Assembly: GCF_001746295.1 (NCBI RefSeq)
Contig: NZ_MJAH01000018.1
Span: 62,001 to 126,000 of the forward strand
Reading direction: 5' to 3'
Source of the DNA: Streptomyces sp. LUP47B
GTDB taxonomy: Bacteria; Actinomycetota; Actinomycetes; Streptomycetales; Streptomycetaceae
Length of the DNA stretch: 64,000 bases
This document shows, one piece after another, positions 33,318 through 41,853 of this stretch. The translations under genes and the position numbers were made by a program. The notes under the pieces are model-generated. The model was not told the DNA's origin and searched no databases. It was given only the letters and a program-made list of their open reading frames with translations. Numbering within the stretch: position 1 is the first letter of the stretch; each line of letters opens with the position of its first letter.

Positions 33318-33962
33318 GTGGAGCGAAGTCGCGGCAGGGAAGCAGCAGTTGGCGCCGACGGGGAGAGGCCCCGTGGGCGTCCGCGCGGCACCAGCGCACG
33401 CGCCCTCGACCTGATCGCGCTGCGCCTGTTCAGCGAACGCGGCTTCGACCGGGTCACGGTCGACGACATCGCCGCCGAGGCGGGCGTGACCCGGCGCACG
33501 TTCTTCCGCTACTTCGAGTCCAAGGCGGCCGTCCTGTGGCACGGCTGGGACACCGAAGTGGCCCGGCTGCAGCGGGCGTTGGACCGGATCGATGACGAGG
33601 TCCCGCTGATGCGGGCGGTGCGGCAGGCCGTCGTGGACGCCAACCGCACGCGCGGCGGCGACCCCGCCGAACTGCGCACCCGCATGACGCTGCTGACCGC
33701 CTCCGAGGCGCTGATGGCCAGTGCGGCTCCGCACTACGAGGCGTGGGGCCGGGCGATCAGCGAGTACGCCGCGCGCCGGCTCGGCGTACCGGCCGACGCG
33801 CTCATACCGCTGGCCGTGGGCCGTACCACTGTGGCCGCCTGCCGCGCCGCGTACGACTGCTGGCTGGCGGAACCGGAGAGCGACCTGACGGCCTGGCTCG
33901 ACGAGGCGCTCGGGGCGCTGGGGGATGGGTTCGCCGCCCATGAGGGTGGAACCCAGAGCTAG
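33318..33962 (+). CDS. mftR: Mycofactocin system regulator MftR (TetR family)
   Basis: A TetR repressor of about 214 residues. HTH: VTVDDIAAEAGVTRRTFFRYF, with FESKAAVLW after it, in the pattern of mft-locus TetR proteins (quoted in parts: GVTRRTFFRYFESK). The GTG at 33318 is chosen over the ATG at 33276 because the longer start would put the CTGTGAC operator in the coding region, and because a -10 box lies 8 bp upstream, which suggests a leaderless mRNA. In mycobacteria MftR represses the mft operon and is relieved by acyl-CoAs. Divergent to mftA. Confidence 0.9.
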   Translation: MERSRGREAAVGADGERPRGRPRGTSARALDLIALRLFSERGFDRVTVDDIAAEAGVTRRTFFRYFESKAAVLWHGWDTEVARLQRALDRIDDEVPLMRAVRQAVVDANRTRGGDPAELRTRMTLLTASEALMASAAPHYEAWGRAISEYAARRLGVPADALIPLAVGRTTVAACRAAYDCWLAEPESDLTAWLDEALGALGDGFAAHEGGTQS

Positions 33963-34010
33963 TTGCCCCCTTGCTTCCATGTCCGAGCCGGGCAGTATGG
34001 CCTGTCCGGC

Positions 34011-34778
34011 CTACTTGGGCGGGAAGCGCAGCGCCCCGTCCAGCCGGATCACCTCGCCGTTGAGGTAGTCGTTCTCGGCGATCTGCTGCACCAACTGGGC
34101 GTACTCGGCCGGGCGGCCCATCCGCCTCGGATGCGGGACCTGCGGTCCCCAGTACGCCTCCAGCTTGTCGCCTGCCTGCCCGTACGCGGGTGTGAGGAAC
34201 GTGCCGGGAGCCACGGTGACGACACGGACGCCCAGCGGGGACAGGTCGCGGGCCGCGACCAAGGTCATGGCGACGACGCCACCTTTCGCGGCGGCGTAAG
34301 GGAGTTGGCCGATCTGCCCCTCGTACGCGGCGATGGACGCGGTGTTGACGATGACGCCGCGCCCCGACTGTCCGTCCTGCGGTTCCTGGCGCGCGATCAC
34401 GGCGGCGGCGAGCCGCATCACGTTGAAGACGCCGGTCAGGTAGATGTCGACGGTGCGGCGGAAGCCGTCCAGGTCGAGTGGGGTGCCGTCCTTGCCGACC
34501 AGGCGGCCGCCGGAGGCCGGGCCGCCGTGCGCGTCGACCGAGATGCGCAGTTCTCCCAGTGCCTCGGCCTCGGCCAGTGCTGACTGCACGTCCGCCTCAC
34601 TGGTCGCGTCGGTGCGTATGTACCGCACCCCCAGCTCCTGTTCGAGGGCCTTGCCCTTCTCGTCGGCGAGGTCGGCCACGACGACTTTGGCGCCCGCTTC
34701 GTGCAGCCGTCGGACGGTGGCTTCACCAAGGCCGCCCGCACCACCCACCACGACCGCGGAACTCCCGCTGATGCGCAT
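34011..34778 (-). CDS. SDR, 3-hydroxyacyl-CoA dehydrogenase type II-like
   Basis: A 255-residue SDR with VVGGAGGLGEATV, Asp of the NAD site in VVVADLADEKGKAL, NTASIAAYEGQIGQLPYAAAKGG (Ser, Tyr, Lys; quoted core PYAAAKGG) and a C-terminal VIRLDGALRF. The pattern is that of HSD17B10-like 3-hydroxyacyl-CoA dehydrogenases, the third step of beta-oxidation. GGGGAG lies 5 bp before the ATG. It is divergent from a ligase-thiolase operon, so the two sides together supply activation, hydroxyacyl oxidation and thiolysis. Confidence 0.9.
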   Translation of the reverse strand: MRISGSSAVVVGGAGGLGEATVRRLHEAGAKVVVADLADEKGKALEQELGVRYIRTDATSEADVQSALAEAEALGELRISVDAHGGPASGGRLVGKDGTPLDLDGFRRTVDIYLTGVFNVMRLAAAVIARQEPQDGQSGRGVIVNTASIAAYEGQIGQLPYAAAKGGVVAMTLVAARDLSPLGVRVVTVAPGTFLTPAYGQAGDKLEAYWGPQVPHPRRMGRPAEYAQLVQQIAENDYLNGEVIRLDGALRFPPK

Positions 34779-34817
34779 ACGTGCTCCCCACTCTTGAAAG
34801 TGCGGCTCTTGAATCGC

Positions 34818-34832
34818 GAGAATATCACTCTC
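34818..34832. promoter_or_regulatory. 15-bp palindromic operator copy abutting the ligase start
   Basis: GAGAATATCACTCTC ends at the base before the ATG at 34833 and lies 40 bp from the divergent SDR start. No ribosome site can fit between it and that ATG. Confidence 0.75.
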
Positions 34833-36353
34833 ATGAATATCACCATGATCATCGAAATGGCGGCTTCGGCCGACGCTGAGCGGCCTGCGGTGACGGCGGA
34901 CGGCCGCACCCTGACCGCCGGACAACTCCTGGAGCAGGCGCGCCGCGCGGCCGGCCGCTTCCGGGGCAGGCCGGCCGTTCTCTACCGCGGTGTCAACCAA
35001 CTGGCCTATCCCGTGGCGCTGTTCGGTGCGGCGCTGGCAGGCGTGCCGTTCGTCCCGCTCAACTACCGTCTGGGTCACGAGCAGTTGGCGGAGATCGAAA
35101 GTCGGCATCCGGGCGCCTTGCTGCTGAGCTCCGAAGACCTCGTCACGCTCACCGCGCCATCCGAGAACGAGGTTTCCGACATCGCCCAGGAACCCGAGTG
35201 GGACCCGGACGCGGTGGCGGTCATCCTCTACACCAGCGGCACGAGCGCGGCACCCAAGGCGGCGCTGCTACGCCACCGGCATCTGCTTGCGTACATCCTC
35301 GGCACCCAGGAGTTCGGGTCGGCCGAGCCGGGCGACGCCGCGCTGGTCGCGGTCCCGCCGTACCACGTGGCAGGCCTGACCAACCTGCTCTCGAACCTCT
35401 ACACCGGCCGCCGGGTCGTCTACCTGTCCGGCTTCGACGCGGGTAAGTGGCTGGCCACCGTACGCCGCGAAGGCGTCACCCACGCCATGCTCGTGCCGAC
35501 CATGCTCGCCCGCGTCGTCGAGGCCGTGGAGGGTTCCGACGCGGGCACGCCGACACTGAGGCACCTCGCGTACGGGGGTGCGCGCACCCCGCGCGCCGTT
35601 GTGGAGCGGGCCCTCGCGCTCTTCCCGGAGACCGGTTTCGTCAACGCGTACGGGCTGACCGAGACCGCCTCGTCCGTCGCGGTTCTCGGCCCCGACGACC
35701 ACCGCGCGGCCCTCGCCGCCGCCGACCCCTCCGTACGCGAACGGCTGTCGTCGGTGGGACGCGCTCTGCCTGGCGTCGAGATCGAGATCCGTGACAGTGC
35801 GGGAAAGGTGCTCGGCCCCGGGGTGACCGGGCTCGTGCACGTGCGCGGGGAGCAGATCTCCGGCGAGTACCAGGGGCGCAGCGCGCTTGATGAGGGTGGC
35901 TGGTTCCCGACGCGGGACCGGGGACGACTCGACGCCGACGGCTATCTGTTCATCGAGGGGCGCGCCGACGACACCATCATCCGGGGCGGCGAGAACATCG
36001 CGCCCGAGGAGATCGAGGACGTGCTGCTCGCCCACCCCGGGATCAACGAGGCGGCGGTGATCGGTGTCCCGGACGAGGAGTGGGGCCAGCGGATCGTCGC
36101 CTTCGTGGTCGGCGAGGGCGAGCCCGATGTCCTGCGAGGCTGGGTGCGCGAGCGGCTGCGTACCTCCAAGACGCCCGACAAGATCGTCTTCCGCCCCGGA
36201 CTGCCGCGCACCGACACCGGAAAACTGCTGCGCCGCGTGCTGGTCGCGGAGTTCACCGAGTCGGAGAGCGCCCCTCCCGCCGACCCTGCAGAGCCGGCCG
36301 AAGCCCCCGCTCAGCCGGGCGACCACCCAGACCGAGAGGCCACCCATGCCTGA
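34833..36353 (+). CDS. Acyl-CoA synthetase (AMP-forming)
   Basis: A 506-residue ligase with LYTSGTSAAPKAALLRH (unusual SAAPKAAL), NAYGLTETASSV, FPTRDRGRLDADGYL, EGRADDTIIRGGENIAPEE and PRTDTGKLLRRVL. A Pro/Ala/Glu-rich tail of about 30 residues follows. The start is uncertain: ATGs at 34833, 34845 and 34857 all lack a ribosome site, and the operator ends at 34832, so a leaderless transcript is likely. The stop overlaps the thiolase start by 8 bp. Confidence 0.92.
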   Translation: MNITMIIEMAASADAERPAVTADGRTLTAGQLLEQARRAAGRFRGRPAVLYRGVNQLAYPVALFGAALAGVPFVPLNYRLGHEQLAEIESRHPGALLLSSEDLVTLTAPSENEVSDIAQEPEWDPDAVAVILYTSGTSAAPKAALLRHRHLLAYILGTQEFGSAEPGDAALVAVPPYHVAGLTNLLSNLYTGRRVVYLSGFDAGKWLATVRREGVTHAMLVPTMLARVVEAVEGSDAGTPTLRHLAYGGARTPRAVVERALALFPETGFVNAYGLTETASSVAVLGPDDHRAALAAADPSVRERLSSVGRALPGVEIEIRDSAGKVLGPGVTGLVHVRGEQISGEYQGRSALDEGGWFPTRDRGRLDADGYLFIEGRADDTIIRGGENIAPEEIEDVLLAHPGINEAAVIGVPDEEWGQRIVAFVVGEGEPDVLRGWVRERLRTSKTPDKIVFRPGLPRTDTGKLLRRVLVAEFTESESAPPADPAEPAEAPAQPGDHPDREATHA

Positions 36354-37485
36354 AGCCGTCATCGTCCGTGCGCTGCGCACCCCCATCGGTACCGCGGGCA
36401 AGGGCGCCTTGCGGGACACCAGCGCCTACGACCTCGCGGACCACATCGTGTCCGCCGCGGCGAAGGGCCTCGACCCGGCCGGCGTCGACGACGTGGTTCT
36501 CGGGGAGGGCCTGTACGGCGGCGGGGTCATCGCCCGGCACGCCGCGCTGACCGCCGGCCTGACCTCGATACCCGGAGCGGCCGTCAACCGGCACTGCGCG
36601 GCGGGTCTCGCCGCCGTCGAACACGCCGCCGCGTCCATCCGGTCCGGCATGGACGAACTGGTCATCGCGGGAGGCGTCAACTCGTCTTCGACGGGGCCCC
36701 GTTCGCGGCGCCGCACGGACGGCGAGTGGAGCGACTGGTATCCGCCGACCCACCCCGACCGGCCGGACGCGCCCAACTTCGACATGTCGTACACCATCGG
36801 CTGGAACACGGCTGTCGCCGAGAAGATCAGCCGCGAGGACATGGACGCCTGGGCCCTGCGCTCGCACCGGAACGCCGTTCGCGCCATCGACGAGGGGCGT
36901 TTCGAGGCCGAGACAGTACCGATCGGGACGCCGCACGGACTGTTCTCGGTCGATGAACACCCCCGCCGGGACACCTCGTTGGAGAAACTCGCCGCGCTCA
37001 AGCCGCTGCACCCGGAGATCGAAGGCTTCAGCATCACCGCAGGCAACGCCTGCGGCGGCAACGACGCGGCCGCGGCCCTCGTCGTCGCGAGCGACCGCCT
37101 GGGCCTGCCCGCACTCGCCACGGTGCGCGCGTGGGCTTCCGTGGGTGTCGACCCCGCCGAGACCGGCATGGCTCCCGCCCTGGCCATCCCCAAATCCCTG
37201 GCCAGGGCAGGGCTTTCCCTCGATGACGTCGACCTCTTCGAGATCAACGAGGCCTTCGCGTCGATGTGCGTGGCCGTCGTACGCCGCCTCGCCCTCGACC
37301 CCGACCGGGTCAACGTCAACGGCAGCGGCATCTCCCTGGGCCACCCGGTGGCCGCCACCGGCGCCCGGATGCTGGTGACGCTGGTGCATGAACTGCGGCG
37401 CCGGGGTGGGGGAGTGGGCGTCACCGCCATGTGCGCGGGCGGGGGAATGGCGTCGGCGATGGTGGTCGAGGTGGCGGGGCGGTGA
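36346..37485 (+). CDS. Acetyl-CoA acyltransferase (thiolase)
   Basis: A 379-residue degradative thiolase. The nucleophile is Cys84 in NRHCAAGLAA, with FEINEAFA, the base GHPVAATGA and the second Cys in AMCAGGGMA. It cleaves 3-oxoacyl-CoA with CoA. It is similar in plan to FadA5/FadA6-type thiolases of actinobacterial degradation pathways. It is the only thiolase in the window, so several dehydrogenase/hydratase modules may converge on it. Confidence 0.95.
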   Translation: MPEAVIVRALRTPIGTAGKGALRDTSAYDLADHIVSAAAKGLDPAGVDDVVLGEGLYGGGVIARHAALTAGLTSIPGAAVNRHCAAGLAAVEHAAASIRSGMDELVIAGGVNSSSTGPRSRRRTDGEWSDWYPPTHPDRPDAPNFDMSYTIGWNTAVAEKISREDMDAWALRSHRNAVRAIDEGRFEAETVPIGTPHGLFSVDEHPRRDTSLEKLAALKPLHPEIEGFSITAGNACGGNDAAAALVVASDRLGLPALATVRAWASVGVDPAETGMAPALAIPKSLARAGLSLDDVDLFEINEAFASMCVAVVRRLALDPDRVNVNGSGISLGHPVAATGARMLVTLVHELRRRGGGVGVTAMCAGGGMASAMVVEVAGR

Positions 37486-37840
37486 GCCCGGGTTGAATAC
37501 GGACTGCGGCGGGCGGTCCGCTTCCCCCGAAGGGGACCCGCGCCACCGATGTCGCGGGCGGCGCGCTGCTCGCTCCGGACTGCAATGGGGTGAACGGGCT
37601 CAGCGGCGCCGGCGGCGGCACGTACCGCCTGGGACCTCGCGGGGCGGCTCCCTCCGCCGGTCCTGGAACCGATGTCGCCGCTGTCTCGGACGGCTGCGTG
37701 AGCGTCTCCGCACTGACGGACGACGATGACGTCGATGCGCGAACGTCGGTGTGGCTGGGGAAGTCGGTGCGCGGATCGCGATGAGGCACCACGCCTCGTC
37801 ACGCACCACGGCAAAGGGCGGGGGATGCCCCGAAGGACTC
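37486..37840. other. 355-bp gap between thiolase and SDR, no supported gene
   Basis: One plus-strand frame stays open from about 37500 to 37784 and reads as low-complexity Gly/Ala/Asp text without a recognisable motif, start site or ribosome site. It may be a remnant. I see no clear terminator or RNA gene here. Confidence 0.5.
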
Positions 37841-38635
37841 TCAGGGCATTCCCCCGTCGACCCGCAACATCGCCCCCGTCGTGTACGAGGCGGCGTCCGA
37901 CATCAGGTACAGGGCGGCGCCGACGACCTCGCGGGGGTCGCCGATGCGCTGTAGCGCGTGGTCGCGGACGCCGTCCGCGAGCGCCTCGGGGTCGTCCTGC
38001 CAGCGGCGGGTGGCCCAGGTGGCGAACGGCCCGCACATCAGGGTGTTGACGCGGACCGTCGGTCCGAACGCGTGCGCCAGGCCCTCCGTCATCGCGTTGA
38101 GTCCCGCCTTCGCCGCCGCGTACGGCACGATCGGGGCGCGCGGGCGCAGTGAGCCGGTGGAGCTGACATTGACGATGGCTCCGCCGCCCGCCGCGGCCAT
38201 CCGCTGCCCGGTGAGCACGGAGAGGCGGAACGGCCCCTTGAGGTTCAGGGCGACGACGGCGTCGAACATCTTCTCCGTCACCTCGCCCAAGTCCTCGTAC
38301 ACCGGCGACATTCCGGCGTTGTTGACCAGCACGTCCAGGCGGCCGAAGCGCTCGTGCACCGCGTCCACGAGCCCCGGCAGCTGGTCCCAGCGGCCCATGT
38401 GGACCGCGTACGGCAGGGCGGCGCGGCCCGTCTCCTTCTCGATCTCACTTGCCGTGGTCAGGCACGCCTCATATGTCCGCGAGGCGATCACGACGTCCGC
38501 GCCGCAGCGGGCCGCCCCGAACGCCATCTCCCGTCCCAGCCCGCGGCTGCCGCCCGTGACCACGACCACGCGGCCGCTGAGGTCGAACAGGCCGTCTGCG
38601 TATCCCCCGCGTCCCGCGTGTGCCCTGTGTCCCAT
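37841..38635 (-). CDS. SDR family oxidoreductase
   Basis: A 264-residue SDR with VVVTGGSRGLGREMAFG, NNAG, Ser in VNVSSTGSL, YAAAK and a C-terminal YTTGAMLRVDGGM. The ATG at 38635 is the most upstream reasonable start but has no close ribosome site; the conserved domain begins about 20 residues later. It is divergent from the TetR at 38729 with an operator copy between. Probable hydroxyacyl-CoA or alcohol dehydrogenase; substrate unknown. Confidence 0.88.
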   Translation of the reverse strand: MGHRAHAGRGGYADGLFDLSGRVVVVTGGSRGLGREMAFGAARCGADVVIASRTYEACLTTASEIEKETGRAALPYAVHMGRWDQLPGLVDAVHERFGRLDVLVNNAGMSPVYEDLGEVTEKMFDAVVALNLKGPFRLSVLTGQRMAAAGGGAIVNVSSTGSLRPRAPIVPYAAAKAGLNAMTEGLAHAFGPTVRVNTLMCGPFATWATRRWQDDPEALADGVRDHALQRIGDPREVVGAALYLMSDAASYTTGAMLRVDGGMP

Positions 38636-38675
38636 GTGCGTCGCACCCCCGATGACAGGTCCGGCAAGTGCATGC

Positions 38676-38690
38676 GAAATTAGCATTCTC
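38676..38690. promoter_or_regulatory. 15-bp operator copy in divergent SDR/TetR region
   Basis: GAAATTAGCATTCTC: right half perfect, two mismatches in the left half. It is 41 bp from the SDR start and 39 bp from the TetR start. Confidence 0.65.
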
Positions 38691-38728
38691 GCAATGAAGA
38701 ATGAAACTCTTGCGCAGGAGGTAGAGCG

Positions 38729-39367
38729 TTGACTCCGACCGATCCCCACCGGCCGTCGCTCGCCGAACGGGCCGTGAGCCGCCGGATGGCAGGTGCCGAA
38801 CAGAGCGCCCGCGCCGAGGTGGACGCCCTGCTCGACGCCGGGCTGAAGCTGATGACCGAGGGTGCGCCACGTGCGCCTCGCGTCGCCGACATCGTGGCTG
38901 CCGCGGGGCTCTCCAACGATGCCTTCTACCGCGCGTTCTCCGGCCGGGACGCCCTGATGGAGGCGATCGTCGAGCGTGGCGCGCGCGAACTCGCCGGACA
39001 GGTCAGGCGCCGGATGGAACGGGCCGTGGGTGACAGCGCCGAGGACCGGCTGCGGGCCGGCATCGCCGCCGTCGTACGGCAGGCCGCCGACCCGCGACTC
39101 GCGGCGGGCGTGCGGGCGGTCCTCGCTGCCGCCGTCACCCCGGTGCCGCACGCGGGGCACGCCATGGTGGTCCTGGTGGACGGCCTGGGTTCGCTCTTCG
39201 CCGGCCCGGCACGAGAGTTGGGGGCCGCCGACTCGGTCCGCGCCGGGCGGACGATCGCCGGGGCGGCCGTCGCCGCGCTGCAGCACTGGCTGTTGTCCGG
39301 CCACGCGCCGGACGAGGCGGATGTCGAGCAGCTGAAGCGCTTCCTGGTGGCAGGGGCCCGCTCCTGA
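38729..39367 (+). CDS. TetR-family regulator
   Basis: A 212-residue TetR protein. HTH: RVADIVAAAGLSNDAFYRAF, followed by SGRDALMEAI. The recognition helix (LSNDAFYRAF) differs from that of the paired TetRs at 11429 and 43742, so it should read another site, although a copy of the common palindrome lies in its promoter. The start is TTG with AGGAGG 7 bp upstream. Divergent from an SDR; an acyl-CoA dehydrogenase operon with its own promoter follows. Confidence 0.9.
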   Translation: MTPTDPHRPSLAERAVSRRMAGAEQSARAEVDALLDAGLKLMTEGAPRAPRVADIVAAAGLSNDAFYRAFSGRDALMEAIVERGARELAGQVRRRMERAVGDSAEDRLRAGIAAVVRQAADPRLAAGVRAVLAAAVTPVPHAGHAMVVLVDGLGSLFAGPARELGAADSVRAGRTIAGAAVAALQHWLLSGHAPDEADVEQLKRFLVAGARS

Positions 39368-39402
39368 TCGAGGGGGTCGGCAGGCTGCTCCGCAGCGGCA
39401 TC

Positions 39403-39438
39403 AAGAATACTGTTCCTGGACGCGAGAATGTCGTTCTG
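39403..39438. promoter_or_regulatory. Tandem pair of operator copies (acyl-CoA dehydrogenase-kinase operon)
   Basis: AAGAATACTGTTCCT at 39403-39417 and GAGAATGTCGTTCTG at 39424-39438, start to start 21 bp, two helical turns. They lie 44 bp and more before the ATG at 39483. Confidence 0.72.
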
Positions 39439-39482
39439 CTAGCGTCCGAACAACGTTCTGTCGCCCTGAAGGGGACCGCCAC

Positions 39483-40811
39483 ATGTGGGACTTCAGCACC
39501 GACGCCGCGTTCCAGGCCCGCCTCGACTGGGCCGACACCTTCGTACGGGATGAGGTCGAGCCGCTCGACGTCCTCTTCCCGGGCAACGCGGAACCGTACG
39601 ACCGCTCCAGCCGCGTCTACCTCGACGCCGTCCGCCCGCTCCAGCGCCAGGTGCGCGAACAGGGCCTGTGGGCCGCCCACCTGCCGCCCGAACTCGGCGG
39701 CATGGGCATGGGACAGGTCCAACTGGCCCTGCTGAACGAGATTCTGGGCCGCTCCTCCTGGGCCCCGATGGTCTTCGGCACCCAGGCCCCCGACTCCGGC
39801 AACGCCGAGATCCTCGCCCACTACGGCACCGATGAGCAGCGCAAGGAATTCCTCGAACCGCTCCTCGACGGACGGATCGTCTCCACCTTCGCCATGACCG
39901 AGCCGACCGGCGGCGCCGACCCAGGGGGCTTCACCTGCCGGGCGGTACGCGACGGCGACGAGTGGGTGATCGACGGTGAGAAGTGGTTCGCCTCCAACTA
40001 CCCGCACGCCGCGTTCGTCATCGCCATGGTCATCACCGACCCGGAGGTGCCGGTCCACCAGGGCTCCTCGATGTTCGTCATTCCGGCGGGCACCGGCGGC
40101 ATGGAGATGGTGCGCGGCACCGGACTCGCGGGCGAACCGCTCGGGGAAGGGGTGCACGCGTACCTGCGCTTCACCGGCTGCCGCGTGCCCGCCGAGAACC
40201 TCCTGGGCGAGCCGGGCAGCGGGTTCGCCATCGCCCAGACCCGCCTCGGCGGCGGACGCCTGCACCATGCGATGCGCTCCGTCGGACAGTGCCGGCGCGC
40301 GCTCGACATGATGGGGGAGCGGATCGCCGGCCGCCGCACCCGCGGCCGCCCGCTCGCCGACCAGCAGGCGGTGCGGCACGCGTTCGCGGACAGCTGGATC
40401 CAGCTGGAGCAGTTCCGCCTCCAAGTCCTGCACGCCGCCTGGCAAGCGGACCGGGCCGCCCGCAGCGGCTCGCCGGAGGACGCCCGTACGGCACGCCTGC
40501 ACATCTCCGCCGTCAAGGTGGCCACCCCGAAGACGCTCGTCGACATCACCTACCGGGCCATGCACCTGCACGGGGCGCTCGGCGTCTCCAACGAACTGCC
40601 GCTGGCCCGGATGTGGCAGGCAGGACCGGTGCTCGGTATCGCCGACGGTCCGACCGAGGCGCACAAGGACGTCGTGGCCCGCATGCTGCTCAAGGGCGTG
40701 GAACCGCCCGAGGACCGGCTGTTCGGTTCCGCGCACCTGCCCGCCCGACTGGCCGCTGCCCGTGAGAAGTACGCGGATCTGCTTCAGCCCGAGGAAGCGG
40801 GCGCCCGATGA
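39483..40811 (+). CDS. Acyl-CoA dehydrogenase (ACAD10/11-like)
   Basis: A 442-residue acyl-CoA dehydrogenase. Middle-domain motifs are FAMTEPTGGADPGGF and WFASNYPHAAFV; the C-terminal region is AMHLHGALGVSNELPL and then IADGPTEAHKDVVARMLL. This long form with DGPTEAHK is the type found fused or adjacent to aminoglycoside-phosphotransferase-like kinases, as in ACAD10/ACAD11. The next gene is exactly such a kinase, coupled by ATGA. AAGGGGA precedes the ATG. Confidence 0.93.
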   Translation: MWDFSTDAAFQARLDWADTFVRDEVEPLDVLFPGNAEPYDRSSRVYLDAVRPLQRQVREQGLWAAHLPPELGGMGMGQVQLALLNEILGRSSWAPMVFGTQAPDSGNAEILAHYGTDEQRKEFLEPLLDGRIVSTFAMTEPTGGADPGGFTCRAVRDGDEWVIDGEKWFASNYPHAAFVIAMVITDPEVPVHQGSSMFVIPAGTGGMEMVRGTGLAGEPLGEGVHAYLRFTGCRVPAENLLGEPGSGFAIAQTRLGGGRLHHAMRSVGQCRRALDMMGERIAGRRTRGRPLADQQAVRHAFADSWIQLEQFRLQVLHAAWQADRAARSGSPEDARTARLHISAVKVATPKTLVDITYRAMHLHGALGVSNELPLARMWQAGPVLGIADGPTEAHKDVVARMLLKGVEPPEDRLFGSAHLPARLAAAREKYADLLQPEEAGAR

Positions 40812-41842
40812 CCGACACCCTCGCACTCCTCAACACTTGGCCGGGCCTCACGGACCTGCCCGGCGACGGTCCGGTGATCGAGCTGTCGCCGCTCGCCGGC
40901 GGAGCGCAGAACATCCTCTCCCTCGTCCGCCGCGCCGACGGCACCGAGCTCGTCCTCCGCCTGCCGGGCCGCCACCTCGAGGACCGTGCCGCCGACGCCT
41001 TCCGTCGCGAGAGCGGCGCGCTCGCGGCGCTCGCGGACACGGACGTACCGCACCCGCGCCAGTACGCGTTCAGCCTCGACCAGGACTCACCGCTCGGCGG
41101 CCCCTTCTCCATCCTGGAGAAGATCGACGGGTTCACCCCGCAGGGCCGGTTCCCCGGCCGTTATGCCGAGGACGCCGACTGGCGCCGCCGCGCCGCCTTC
41201 GCCCTGGTCGACGGGGCGGCGAAGCTCGCCTCGGTCGACCCGTACGCGGTGGGCGCCGACCAGCTCGGCCGCCCCGACGGGTGGGTGGAGCGCCAGCCGG
41301 CCCGGTACCTGCGGATGCTGCACGGCTACCGTCGCAGCGCCGCCTACCGGGAGACCGAGTCCCCGCACGTCGACGCGGTGGCCGAGTGGCTGACGGGGCA
41401 CACCCCGAAGCAGGGCCGGACCGCCATCGTCCACGGCGATCTGCAGTTCGCCAACGTGATGCTGTCGCACGACGCCCCGAGCCTGGCGGCGGTCGTCGAC
41501 TGGGAGATGGCCTCCCTCGGCGACCCGCTGCTCGACCTCGCCTGGATCCTCACCGCCTGGCGGGAGGAAGGCGATCCCCCCGGCGCCGAGCCCTACCTCA
41601 CCCCCTGGGACGGCATGCCGTCGCGCGCCGAACTCCTCGCGTACTACGCCGAGTCCACCGGCCGCGACACCTCCGCCTTCCGCTGGTTCGAGGTCCTCGC
41701 CTGCTTCCGGCTCGCCGCTCTCCTCGAAGGCAGCTGGTACGCCGCCGTGGAGGGCCGCCGGGACCGGGCGACCGGCGAGGCGATGCACTCGTACGCCGAG
41801 TGGCTGTGGGCCAAAGCGCGGCTCGAGATGGCACGGGACTGA
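40808..41842 (+). CDS. APH-family kinase partner of the acyl-CoA dehydrogenase
   Basis: A 344-residue protein kinase-like-fold phosphotransferase: LAGGAQNILSLV in the nucleotide lobe, VLRLPG with the ATP lysine position altered to Arg, the catalytic loop IVHGDLQFANVM and the Mg site VVDWEMASLGDPLLDLAW. In ACAD10/ACAD11 the homologous domain phosphorylates 4-hydroxyacyl-CoA so that the dehydrogenase domain can remove phosphate. Here the two activities are separate, translationally coupled genes. Antibiotic resistance is unlikely from this context. Confidence 0.9.
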   Translation: MTDTLALLNTWPGLTDLPGDGPVIELSPLAGGAQNILSLVRRADGTELVLRLPGRHLEDRAADAFRRESGALAALADTDVPHPRQYAFSLDQDSPLGGPFSILEKIDGFTPQGRFPGRYAEDADWRRRAAFALVDGAAKLASVDPYAVGADQLGRPDGWVERQPARYLRMLHGYRRSAAYRETESPHVDAVAEWLTGHTPKQGRTAIVHGDLQFANVMLSHDAPSLAAVVDWEMASLGDPLLDLAWILTAWREEGDPPGAEPYLTPWDGMPSRAELLAYYAESTGRDTSAFRWFEVLACFRLAALLEGSWYAAVEGRRDRATGEAMHSYAEWLWAKARLEMARD

Positions 41843-41853
41843 GGGGGGCGAAG

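Noticed and set aside
37500..37784. Small gene after the thiolase
   Set aside because: Open frame without ribosome site, start support or motif; low-complexity composition.
40808..41842. Aminoglycoside resistance kinase
   Set aside because: It is coupled to an ACAD10/11-like acyl-CoA dehydrogenase, which points to hydroxyacyl-CoA metabolism.
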